Source of the DNA: Chloroflexota bacterium
GTDB taxonomy: Bacteria > Chloroflexota > Anaerolineae > Caldilineales > Caldilineaceae
DNA: 14,715 nt
NCBI GenBank assembly: GCA_003577365.1
Contig: QEUY01000150.1
Coordinates: forward strand, 1-14,715
Direction of reading: 5' to 3'
The number at the start of each line of letters is the position of its first letter. Position 1 is the first letter of the stretch. The notes under the pieces were generated by a model that searched no databases, was not told the origin of the DNA, and saw only the letters and a list, made by a program, of their open reading frames with translations. Below, one piece after another: positions 1 to 6,460 of this stretch. Position numbers and translations under genes: made by a program.

Positions 1-401
1 GGCAGCACTTCGCGCGGGAAATAGACCTTTTTGACCAGGTTACCGTGGGCGACGACGCTGGTGAGGCTGCCGGTGATGGCGGCGGCGAAGTAGTTCCAGG
101 GCAAGAGGCCGCACAACAAAAAGATGGGATAGTTGTCCATCTGCCGGTTGGGCCAGAGCACACCAAAGACCACGGTGAAGACGAGCATCATCGCCAGCGG
201 GCTGAGCAAGCTCCAGACAAAACCCAAGACGCTGTTTTTATAGCGGGCCTTGATGTCGCTGACGACCAGGTTGCGAACAAGTTCGCGATAGCGCAGCAGC
301 TCTTGGAAACGGGCGATCAGGTTGGCCCGCGGCGGGCGGCTGCCGGTCGTGCGGCGCGGCGCAGAGGCAAGGTTCAAGGATGGTTCAGTTCCTGGCCGCA
401 T
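1..401 (-). CDS. ABC-2 type polysaccharide export permease, N-terminal part (cut by window edge)
   Basis: The visible 133 codons begin at the ATG at 401 and run off the left edge, so the C-terminal half is missing. After a Pro/Arg-rich tail of about 27 residues comes the amphipathic pre-membrane segment with 'RYRELVRNLVVSDIKARYK', then 'NSVLGFVWSLLSPLAMM' opening the first membrane helix, then a second helix around 'GLLPWNYFAAA' and the cytosolic 'NLVKKVYFPRE' motif. This order is characteristic of RfbA/TagG/KpsM-like ABC-2 permeases that export O-antigen, teichoic acid or capsule chains across the inner membrane. The upstream in-frame ATG at 470 is closed off by a TGA, which supports the 401 start. 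A promoter-like site lies about 65 bases upstream. The partner ATPase is not in the window and would be expected just beyond the left edge. Family call is firm; the substrate is unknown. Confidence 0.93.
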   Translation of the reverse strand, partial: MRPGTEPSLNLASAPRRTTGSRPPRANLIARFQELLRYRELVRNLVVSDIKARYKNSVLGFVWSLLSPLAMMLVFTVVFGVLWPNRQMDNYPIFLLCGLLPWNYFAAAITGSLTSVVAHGNLVKKVYFPREVL

Positions 402-465
402 GGCGCGGCGGGTCGCAGATCAAGACGGCGGCGCGGGCGGGTCGGTCCCGGCCCATGCCGCCTTG

Positions 466-494
466 AGCATACCAAAGTTGCTAGGGGTTGTAAA
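466..494 (-). promoter_or_regulatory. Candidate sigma70-type promoter for the ABC-2 permease gene
   Basis: On the minus strand, TTTACA (494-489) is separated by exactly 17 bases from TATGCT (471-466). The bases in front of the -10 box read TGG, giving an extended -10. Expected transcription start is near 459, leaving an untranslated leader of about 58 nt before the ATG at 401. It lies in the 115-base gap after the CARDB hydrolase gene, so the exporter may be transcribed separately from the hydrolases. Pattern match only. Confidence 0.55.
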
Positions 495-516
495 GATTTC
501 GGCCCCAGGGCCACGC

Positions 517-2091
517 TCAGCGCAGGTTGAGCGGCGAGAAGAGCAGGGGAACCTGCACGCGATGTTTGGCAAAGCGCACCATCGTCGACAGGCTGTTGTT
601 GTCTTCGTCGGTCTCGCCCACCTGTTTGCCGGGGTCAACCACGACAAAGATGGTGTAATTTCCCGGCGCGACGTTGGGCCATTCGAGGCGGACAGTCTGC
701 TGTTCCCCACAGCCCGCCAGGGTGATCGGCTGCGGGTCGCCGATCGGCTTGCCCCCGGCTGCCGGGTTGCCTCTGTAGAAGCGCACTTCCACCGGCTGAG
801 GATTGGCGAGATTGCCGCTGTTGGCGATCACCGCCTCGAGCGTCACCGTCGTCGCCCCCTGGCTGATCAAAGGCGGCGTGCCCACCTGGCTGAGGCGCAG
901 CGGATAGAAGTCGATCTCTTCCTGCAGGCGATTGGTGTAATCGGCAAAATTGTTGCCATAGACGGTGCGGCTGGAGTTGGCGGGCAGCGCATTGTCAAAG
1001 AGATAGCCGTTGTGATCGACCTTGTCCTCCACGCTGTACCAAGAGAAACGCTGCACCAAGCGGTTGCCGTCGCCCGGATAGCCAATCTCCGGGTCGGTGG
1101 TGTTGAGCAGAAAGTCGAACGAGGCGTCCATAAAGGCGTTGACGCGCGCCGCGTCAAAGTCGGGGCTGAAGAGGCCTTGGGGCATCAAGATGCCAAATTC
1201 GGAGAGGAAGACCGGCGTGTTGCGATAGCCGCGCTCGGCCATCCATTGGCGGAAGGCGACGACCTGCTGTTTGAAGAGTTCGATATCGTCGTTGTCCTGT
1301 ACGTCGATGCGCAGCCCATCGGCGATCTCGTCCAGCCCAGGCGGAATGTCCGCGCCCCAGCAGATCGAATTGACATAGTCGGGCCGGTCTGGATAGAGCT
1401 TGCTGTAGTAGGCGCAGTTGGCCTCGTTGAGAATGAAGTTGTGAAACGACCAGACATCGACCGGCATGCGCGTGAGATACTGCTCGTAGTAGGCTTCCAA
1501 GACCAGGTCCAGATATTGCAGCCGCACAGGCGTGGGCTGGACAATCGTCCCCGCCACGATCTTGGCCGTGGGGTCTTGGCGCTTGATCCGCAGGTAGAGG
1601 TCATGATAGGCGCGGGCGTAGACCTGCGGCTCAATGTCGTCTTGATACTGCTTGCGGTCTGGCTCATTGCCGATAAACCAATAGGTTCCGGGGTGGGCGT
1701 CGATCACCGCGGCCAAGTCGGCATCGGTGACGGGGGTGCGGCTGGGAGAGAGTGAATAGCTGTAGCTGTCGCCGATCTGCTCCAGCCGGATCATGGGGTA
1801 GTAGTCGATCCCGCTGGGGGGATTGTCGTTGGCGGTTGCCCCATAGTCTACATACCAACTGATGCGCAACGGCTGCACCGGGTAGGATTTGATCGCGCCG
1901 TTGACGCCGAAGCGGCAGAGCGGTGCGACGCCGCTGCGCAGCACAGGCAGAAATGTTCCGGCGCTGGGGGGCGCGATGGCAGGGCTTGCCGGCACAGCCG
2001 CCTGCAGCGCGGCGGGGCCGCTGCCCCAGCCCAGAGTGATGACCACAGACGCCAGCCAAACCCAGCGCCAGACTGTATACCACTGCTTCAA
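517..2091 (-). CDS. Secreted clan GH-A glycoside hydrolase-like protein with C-terminal CARDB domain
   Basis: With a TTG start at 2091 the protein has 524 residues. This start is chosen because AGGGA (2103-2099) lies 7 nt upstream and the product then begins with a signal peptide (basic start, hydrophobic core about residues 9-22, Ala-rich end near 30-36). The only upstream ATG would overlap the preceding gene and give no signal. Residues about 75-390 look like a TIM barrel of clan GH-A: 'GNEPD' at 141-145 supplies the likely acid/base Glu143 and 'LSEFG' at 296-300 the likely nucleophile Glu298. Residues about 397-507 form a CARDB domain with the typical 'VIANSGN' and 'DPGKQVGETDEDNN' motifs, a module of extracellular adhesion or anchoring proteins. 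A 'FLPVLR' motif at 47-52 precedes the barrel. The CAZy family cannot be fixed by eye. It lies 130 nt behind another GH-A gene and is probably cotranscribed with it. Confidence 0.85.
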   Translation of the reverse strand: MKQWYTVWRWVWLASVVITLGWGSGPAALQAAVPASPAIAPPSAGTFLPVLRSGVAPLCRFGVNGAIKSYPVQPLRISWYVDYGATANDNPPSGIDYYPMIRLEQIGDSYSYSLSPSRTPVTDADLAAVIDAHPGTYWFIGNEPDRKQYQDDIEPQVYARAYHDLYLRIKRQDPTAKIVAGTIVQPTPVRLQYLDLVLEAYYEQYLTRMPVDVWSFHNFILNEANCAYYSKLYPDRPDYVNSICWGADIPPGLDEIADGLRIDVQDNDDIELFKQQVVAFRQWMAERGYRNTPVFLSEFGILMPQGLFSPDFDAARVNAFMDASFDFLLNTTDPEIGYPGDGNRLVQRFSWYSVEDKVDHNGYLFDNALPANSSRTVYGNNFADYTNRLQEEIDFYPLRLSQVGTPPLISQGATTVTLEAVIANSGNLANPQPVEVRFYRGNPAAGGKPIGDPQPITLAGCGEQQTVRLEWPNVAPGNYTIFVVVDPGKQVGETDEDNNSLSTMVRFAKHRVQVPLLFSPLNLR

Positions 2092-2221
2092 GATGATTTC
2101 CCTATCTCTACTCAGTATCCTTACAGCTTGGGCGCAGCGCGGGGCTGTCAGTGTTATCCCCGCGTCACGTTGGCCCAGCCATGTCAGTGCATGCCCAAGC
2201 CGCTTGCCGGATCTGTCTTGT

Positions 2222-3676
2222 CTAGTCCATGACGATATAGAGCGGGCTGCTGCCGACCGGCAGGGTGATCTTGCCGTCTTGCGCCCCGTCGTTGTCATTG
2301 GCATCGCCGTCGCGCACTACGGCCTGCAAGGTGTCTTCCTTGCTGTAGATGGTCGCTACGCTGCCTGCCACGCTCAGGGGGCGGGTCTCGCTGCTTTCCA
2401 CCGGGTTGATCCAGGCCACATATAGGCGTTTGCCGGTGTAAGCTTCGGCAAACTGGTAGACTTCCAGGTTGGCGTCCTGGGTTTCGGCCACGCTGAGTGC
2501 GGCGACAAACTGGGCGCGCGCGATGCGGTTGACCGCCGTCTGATAGACCTGATAGGCCGGTTTAGCGACCGGCGGTGCGCTGTCGGTCACCAGCCCGTTG
2601 GCGAATTGGTATCCCGATTCGGTCAACCCGTCATGCAGCATCCACCAGATAGAAAACCGCAGGTTATAGGCGATACTCTGGGCGAAGAAGCGCACGACAT
2701 AGCGGCTCTGTTCCTCTTCAGAACTGGGGTTTTGCTTGGGAGCGTTGCTGTGCCAGCCGGTCTCGGTGAGTATCAGCGGCTTGTCGAGCGCGTGGTCGGC
2801 CAGCTTTTGGCGAATGGCCGCGATCTTTTCGGGCAGACCCGTGCCCTGGGTCTGCGTCCAGTCCATACGGAAGGCGGGATAATAGTGGAAGTTCATCACG
2901 TCGAAGAAACTGCCGCCGCCCGCCGTCAACACGTCGTCCAAAAATGAACGGATAAATACACCGCCGGGCGCGTCGGCAAAGGCATCATAGGCAATGCCGC
3001 CCATGACAACCTGGGCATTGGGGTTCGCCGTATGGATCGGTTGATAGACGGCCTTGAGCATGGCGGCATATTGGCTGCCATAGTTGCCCCAGCCATTCCC
3101 TTCAGTGGGGTTCGCGCCAAAGTCCGGCTCGTTATAGAACTCCCAGTAGTTGACGACGATGCCGCCGGGCGCGTCGGCGTTGCCGTCGCCGTCATAGCGC
3201 TCGACCAGCGTCTGCACAAACTTGACGAAGTTGCCCATCTGCGCCTGCTTGATCGGGCCGCGCGGCGAGCCGTCGATGGCTTGCGCCCAGGCAGGGGCCA
3301 TGTCGATCGTGGCAATGATATTGGCGCAGCCGGTGTTGTACACGTTCAGCAGCGCGTCAATTTGCCCCCAGTTATACTGCTTGGCGTTGTCGGGCTGGAT
3401 CGCCGACCAGTAGACAGGCACGCGCACCCAAGACGCGCCGCTGTTCTGGAAAAAGGGGAAATAGGGCGAATTCTTGTTCATCGGCGAATAGACCTGCATG
3501 CCAAAGACGCTCGGCGTGCGCTGGTCTAGACAGCCATTCTTCGCCGTAAAGGGGACGAAGCCTTTGCTCTGCGCCGGGGCCGCCGTGGCCGCCGCCGGAA
3601 GCGCCAGCAAGGCGACCAAGACGGCCAGCATCAGGCCACGCAGTAAACGCAACCGCAATTGAGATACTTTGATCAT
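2222..3676 (-). CDS. Secreted clan GH-A glycoside hydrolase (GH39/PslG-like)
   Basis: The protein has 484 residues. A signal peptide covers about 1-33 (basic 'LRLRLLRG', Leu/Ala core, cleavage near 'ATAAPA'). The barrel follows: 'FGMQVYSP' near 58-65, 'SWVRVPVYWSAIQP' at 82-95 (early GH-A strand), 'YWEFYNEPDFG' at 177-187 with probable acid/base Glu183, 'MNFHYYP' at 261-267, and 'LILTETGWHSN' at 301-311 with probable nucleophile Glu305. Residues about 385-484 look all-beta and contain an acidic 'DGDANDNDGAQDG' stretch (456-468); a shorter 'YDGDGNADAPGG' lies at 161-172. These may bind calcium. The layout fits GH39-like enzymes, which include xylosidases and the exopolysaccharide glycosidase PslG. 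An AGGA lies 10 nt before the ATG. Location beside flippase, glycosyltransferase and exporter genes suggests it trims or remodels a self-made polysaccharide, though scavenging of an external glycan is possible. Confidence 0.88.
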   Translation of the reverse strand: MIKVSQLRLRLLRGLMLAVLVALLALPAAATAAPAQSKGFVPFTAKNGCLDQRTPSVFGMQVYSPMNKNSPYFPFFQNSGASWVRVPVYWSAIQPDNAKQYNWGQIDALLNVYNTGCANIIATIDMAPAWAQAIDGSPRGPIKQAQMGNFVKFVQTLVERYDGDGNADAPGGIVVNYWEFYNEPDFGANPTEGNGWGNYGSQYAAMLKAVYQPIHTANPNAQVVMGGIAYDAFADAPGGVFIRSFLDDVLTAGGGSFFDVMNFHYYPAFRMDWTQTQGTGLPEKIAAIRQKLADHALDKPLILTETGWHSNAPKQNPSSEEEQSRYVVRFFAQSIAYNLRFSIWWMLHDGLTESGYQFANGLVTDSAPPVAKPAYQVYQTAVNRIARAQFVAALSVAETQDANLEVYQFAEAYTGKRLYVAWINPVESSETRPLSVAGSVATIYSKEDTLQAVVRDGDANDNDGAQDGKITLPVGSSPLYIVMD

Positions 3677-3756
3677 AGGTAAGTTTTCCTAAACGAACGA
3701 ACTACACAAACCGTACCGAACTGTACTGTCTATATCCTCGACCTGTTTGTCCTGCT

Positions 3757-3780
3757 TACGCCGGATACTGACCCGGCGTA
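3757..3780 (-). repeat. Inverted repeat (8-bp stem, 8-nt loop) between propeller and hydrolase genes
   Basis: TACGCCGG (3757-3764) and CCGGCGTA (3773-3780) are perfect reverse complements around an 8-nt loop. The element lies in the 125-base gap just after the stop of the beta-propeller gene (stop at 3802). There is no T-run behind it on the minus strand, so it is not a canonical intrinsic terminator. It may protect a 3' end, act as an operator for the downstream hydrolase gene, or be a weak rho-assisted terminator. Confidence 0.45.
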
Positions 3781-3801
3781 CCCCCATGCAATATCCATGA
3801 T

Positions 3802-4962
3802 CTATGACACTGATGACTTGCCAATCACAGGAAAGTAACGCGGGATTGGAACCACGGTTTCATAGATGACATTGCGCTCCATGTCGGCGATCCAGATATG
3901 CTGTTCGCCGTCCACGACGACTCCCCAGGGCCGGCCCGGCTCGCCGATCGCCAGCGGCAGGGTCTCGCGCCGGTCGAGGCGGAAACCGGTCGTCACCAGA
4001 CGGCCCACCGCCGCAAGGTTGCTTTCGGCAAACCAGACCTCGCGCCCTTCCGGCGTGTTGAAGGTCGTGATGCCGGTGGGGGCGCTGTCGGGTGCGCTGG
4101 CGCTGAACCAGGCCCATTGGCTCACCGTGCCCGGCGCATAGCGCCCAACCGCGCCGCTGCCCCTGGCCGTGACCCAGGGCCGGCCTGCGTCGTCAAGCGC
4201 CAGCCCGGTAGGGGCCTGCTCGCCGGTGGGGACGACAAAGAATTGACCGGTGATCGGGTTGAAGTTGCCCACGGCGTTGCTTTCGGGCAGCGTAAACCAG
4301 ATGTTGCGCGCGTTCTGGACGCGCAGCTGTTCGACATAGGGCGCATTGAACAGCCCTGCCGGGAAGGCATAGCGGGTAAAGACGCCGCTTGCCGGGTCGA
4401 ACTTGCCGAGCGCGCCGGTGTTTTCGGCAAACCAGACCTGCCCATCGGCGGCGATGCCGATGCCGGTGGGCCGGCTGGCGGGCGTCGGAATGGGGTAGAC
4501 CTGGACGTCACGCGTGGCGATGTCGATGCGCCCGATCTGGCCTGCGCCGCGCAGCGTGAACCAAACCGCCCCGCCCCGCACGTCCAAGTCATATGGCTCG
4601 CTGCCGCGCCCCATGCCAAAGTAGTCCACGCGATAGCGCACCACCGGGTCGCCGGGCGGCGAGACGCGCACGATCGCGCCGACCACACCTTCGCCGACGA
4701 CGCCGTTGGGGTCGACATCGGAGGCCGTAAACCAGACCACACCCGGCGCTTCGACGGCCAGGTTGCGCGGGCCGTTGGGCACGGCGTATTCGGTGTAGGC
4801 CCCGCGCTGAATGGCAGTCGCTTCGGCGTGCGCCGTGGGCACGGCTACGCCAAACTGACCGGCGATCAACGCCAGTGTCCAGAGGCCGGCTAGCCACTGC
4901 CGGGTGCGGCGGCTGGCGGCGCGTGCCGGCAGGGTAAACAAACGCGAGGAGTGTAAGGACAT
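3802..4962 (-). CDS. Secreted seven-repeat beta-propeller protein, virginiamycin B lyase-like fold
   Basis: The product has 386 residues. A long signal peptide ends near 'PTAHA-EA' (cleavage after about residue 46). The mature part repeats a 'VWFT/IWFA' core at residues about 76, 133, 176, 221, 263, 309 and 356, usually followed by 'G.(L/V/I)G(K/R/N)(F/I/Y)(D/N)P', which is the blade pattern of streptogramin lyase (Vgb)-like and NHL/SMP-30-like propellers. Seven blades are implied. I do not see a His/Glu-rich catalytic set, so antibiotic lyase activity is not supported; binding or scaffolding is more likely. The end reads 'RYFPVIGK'. Start choice: GGGAG (4976-4972) sits 9 nt before the ATG at 4962. 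The ATGs at 4971 and 4992 lack suitable spacing, although they remain possible (up to 396 residues). The gene lies between the GT4 gene and the two secreted hydrolases, on the same strand. Confidence 0.85.
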   Translation of the reverse strand: MSLHSSRLFTLPARAASRRTRQWLAGLWTLALIAGQFGVAVPTAHAEATAIQRGAYTEYAVPNGPRNLAVEAPGVVWFTASDVDPNGVVGEGVVGAIVRVSPPGDPVVRYRVDYFGMGRGSEPYDLDVRGGAVWFTLRGAGQIGRIDIATRDVQVYPIPTPASRPTGIGIAADGQVWFAENTGALGKFDPASGVFTRYAFPAGLFNAPYVEQLRVQNARNIWFTLPESNAVGNFNPITGQFFVVPTGEQAPTGLALDDAGRPWVTARGSGAVGRYAPGTVSQWAWFSASAPDSAPTGITTFNTPEGREVWFAESNLAAVGRLVTTGFRLDRRETLPLAIGEPGRPWGVVVDGEQHIWIADMERNVIYETVVPIPRYFPVIGKSSVS

Positions 4963-5019
4963 GATCTTCATCTCCCAAGAACTGACGCGCATCGAGCGCG
5001 GGCCGGGCGCAGCAGCGCC

Positions 5020-6342
5020 TCAGCGCGGCGCGGGCATGGACGTGGACAGCGAACGTCCGGCGGCACGCGCCAGCAATTCTCCATAGGCTGCGACAATCGT
5101 CTGCCCCGCTTGGTCCCAGCCAAAGTGCTGGAGCGCACGCCGGCGCAGACGCAGCCCCAATTCGCGCACGGCCTGCGCGTTCTCGCCGGTTGGGAACAGG
5201 GCTGCGGTCAACTGCTGGGCCAGGCTGTCCACGTCGCCGCGCACAGCCAGCAGCCCGTCGAGGCCCAGATATTCGCGCGCCACCGGCGTATCAAAGGCCA
5301 CGGTGGGCAGCGCCACCGCCATATAGTTCAACAATTTGCCCGCGCCTTCGGTCAGGCTCAACTTGGGTGCGACGGCCACATCCCCCAATGCCAAATAGCG
5401 CGGCGCCTCTTGATAGGGCACGCGCCCGGTAAAGGTGACGGCATGCTGGATGCCCAGGGCCTGGGCTTGGCCGGCATAGAGCTGGACGCCCGGAAAACCC
5501 ATGAGCAACAGAGATACGTCGGGGTGATGGGCCAAGATACGCTGCATGGCCTGGAGCAGCAGCCCGGTGCCTTGATATTCGGCCAGCAGCCCCAGATAGA
5601 CGATCAGCTTACGTCCCTCCGCAATGCCCAGTTGAGCGCGCAGCGCGGCCAGCTCTTGCGGCGCATAGCCGGCTGCCGGGCGGAAGCTGTCGCCGTTGAC
5701 GCAGTCGGGCAGGACGCGCACATGCGCCGGCGGGCAGCCAAACTGCTCGACCAAGATGCGCTCGGCGTGGGCAGAACTGGTAAAGACGACGGGCGGCGTG
5801 CGGTCGATCCACCGTTCCAGCCGGCGCAGCGGCGGATAGAAGAGGCTCTCGCGGCGCAGGAAGTGGTGGTCGATCATCTCCTCGGTCAAGCTGCCCTGGA
5901 AGTCGAAGACCACCGGGATGCGAAACAGCTTGCCCAAGACCAGCCCGATCAGCGCGCCTTCATGCAGATGGGCATGGATGACGTCAAAGCGCTGCCGCGC
6001 CAGCAGGCCGAGCGTCTTCACCCCCAACAGCGCATCCAGCCCGATCTTGTGGCGGCTGGAGCCGACCTCATAGTCGCCGCGCCAAGGGACGGGCAGCGTG
6101 CGCCGGATATCCAGCCCCGGCACATCATTGCCGTTGTGGTAGGTGACGATGGTGACCTGGTGGCCCAGCTTCTGCAGGGTGCGCGCCTCTTCCAGAATCC
6201 GCACATGGCAGCCGTAATCGGCGAAGAAGCTGGTCGGCGCGATCATCAGGACCCGATAACGCGGCGCCGGCGGCTGGGGAAGAGAGATGGCTGATGTGGG
6301 TCGGCTGGCTGTGGGTCGGCGCGGTGGTTGTGTCAAGGGCAT
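5020..6342 (-). CDS. Glycosyltransferase family 4 (GT-B fold)
   Basis: The product has 440 residues from the ATG at 6342. It would transfer a sugar from an activated donor to a growing glycan at the inner face of the membrane. After about 28 Pro/Ser/Thr-rich residues, the N-terminal Rossmann half starts at 'RVLMIAPTSFFADYGCHVR' (30-48) with the glycine/acceptor loop; 'FDVIHAHLHEGAL' (119-131) and 'PVVFDFQGSL' (143-152) follow. The C-terminal donor-binding half starts near 'KLIVYLGLLAEYQG' (245-258) and includes 'VTFTGRVPYQE' (302-312) and 'TEGAGKLLNYMAVALPTVAFD' around 331-351. In the family's EX7E motif the first Glu is E332, while the second is replaced here (LLNYMA instead of LLEYMA). An open extension to 6609 would run into the flippase gene and looks unlike the family, so it was not used. 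No strong Shine-Dalgarno site precedes 6342; an in-family alternative is the ATG at residue 33. Donor and acceptor are unknown. Confidence 0.92.
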   Translation of the reverse strand: MPLTQPPRRPTASRPTSAISLPQPPAPRYRVLMIAPTSFFADYGCHVRILEEARTLQKLGHQVTIVTYHNGNDVPGLDIRRTLPVPWRGDYEVGSSRHKIGLDALLGVKTLGLLARQRFDVIHAHLHEGALIGLVLGKLFRIPVVFDFQGSLTEEMIDHHFLRRESLFYPPLRRLERWIDRTPPVVFTSSAHAERILVEQFGCPPAHVRVLPDCVNGDSFRPAAGYAPQELAALRAQLGIAEGRKLIVYLGLLAEYQGTGLLLQAMQRILAHHPDVSLLLMGFPGVQLYAGQAQALGIQHAVTFTGRVPYQEAPRYLALGDVAVAPKLSLTEGAGKLLNYMAVALPTVAFDTPVAREYLGLDGLLAVRGDVDSLAQQLTAALFPTGENAQAVRELGLRLRRRALQHFGWDQAGQTIVAAYGELLARAAGRSLSTSMPAPR

Positions 6343-6360
6343 AAAGGCTGGGATCTGCGG

Positions 6361-6409
6361 TGGCTCGCAGTGTCTGACCCCTCCTGGCAGACAGGCTCTT
6401 GGCTCGCAG
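6361..6409 (-). repeat. 10-bp direct repeats flanking a hairpin in the GT4 leader
   Basis: TGGCTCGCAG occurs at 6361-6370 and again at 6400-6409. Between them TGTCTG (6371-6376) pairs with CAGACA (6388-6393) around an 11-nt loop. On the transcribed strand the loop holds AGGAGG (6385-6380), a perfect Shine-Dalgarno core that is about 37 nt from the annotated ATG and therefore not its ribosome site. The arrangement lies wholly inside the predicted untranslated leader of the glycosyltransferase mRNA. Confidence 0.45.
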
Positions 6410-6421
6410 CCACAATCGCCA

Positions 6422-6450
6422 ATTATACTGGAGCCGATCTGAGCGCGCAA
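6422..6450 (-). promoter_or_regulatory. Candidate sigma70-type promoter for the glycosyltransferase gene
   Basis: On the minus strand TTGCGC (6450-6445) and a perfect TATAAT (6427-6422) are separated by 17 bases. The site sits just after the flippase stop codon (6461) and would give a leader of about 70 nt before the ATG at 6342. In such GC-rich DNA a consensus -10 at ideal spacing in an intergenic gap is notable. The -35 box matches only at TTG. Confidence 0.6.
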
Positions 6451-6460
6451 ATCTGCCACG

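Noticed and set aside
322..1755. Long open frame on the plus strand (477 codons) antisense to the CARDB hydrolase
   Set aside because: Typical antisense shadow in GC-rich DNA; no domain pattern, and the opposite strand has clear catalytic and CARDB motifs.
5110..6294. Plus-strand open frame (394 codons) opposite the GT4 gene, and similar ones opposite the propeller and ATPase
   Set aside because: Gln/His/Arg-rich shadows of real genes without ribosome sites or family motifs.
6380..6385. AGGAGG as ribosome-binding site of the GT4 gene
   Set aside because: The ATG at 6342 is about 37 nt away and no in-frame ATG, GTG or TTG lies within normal spacing.
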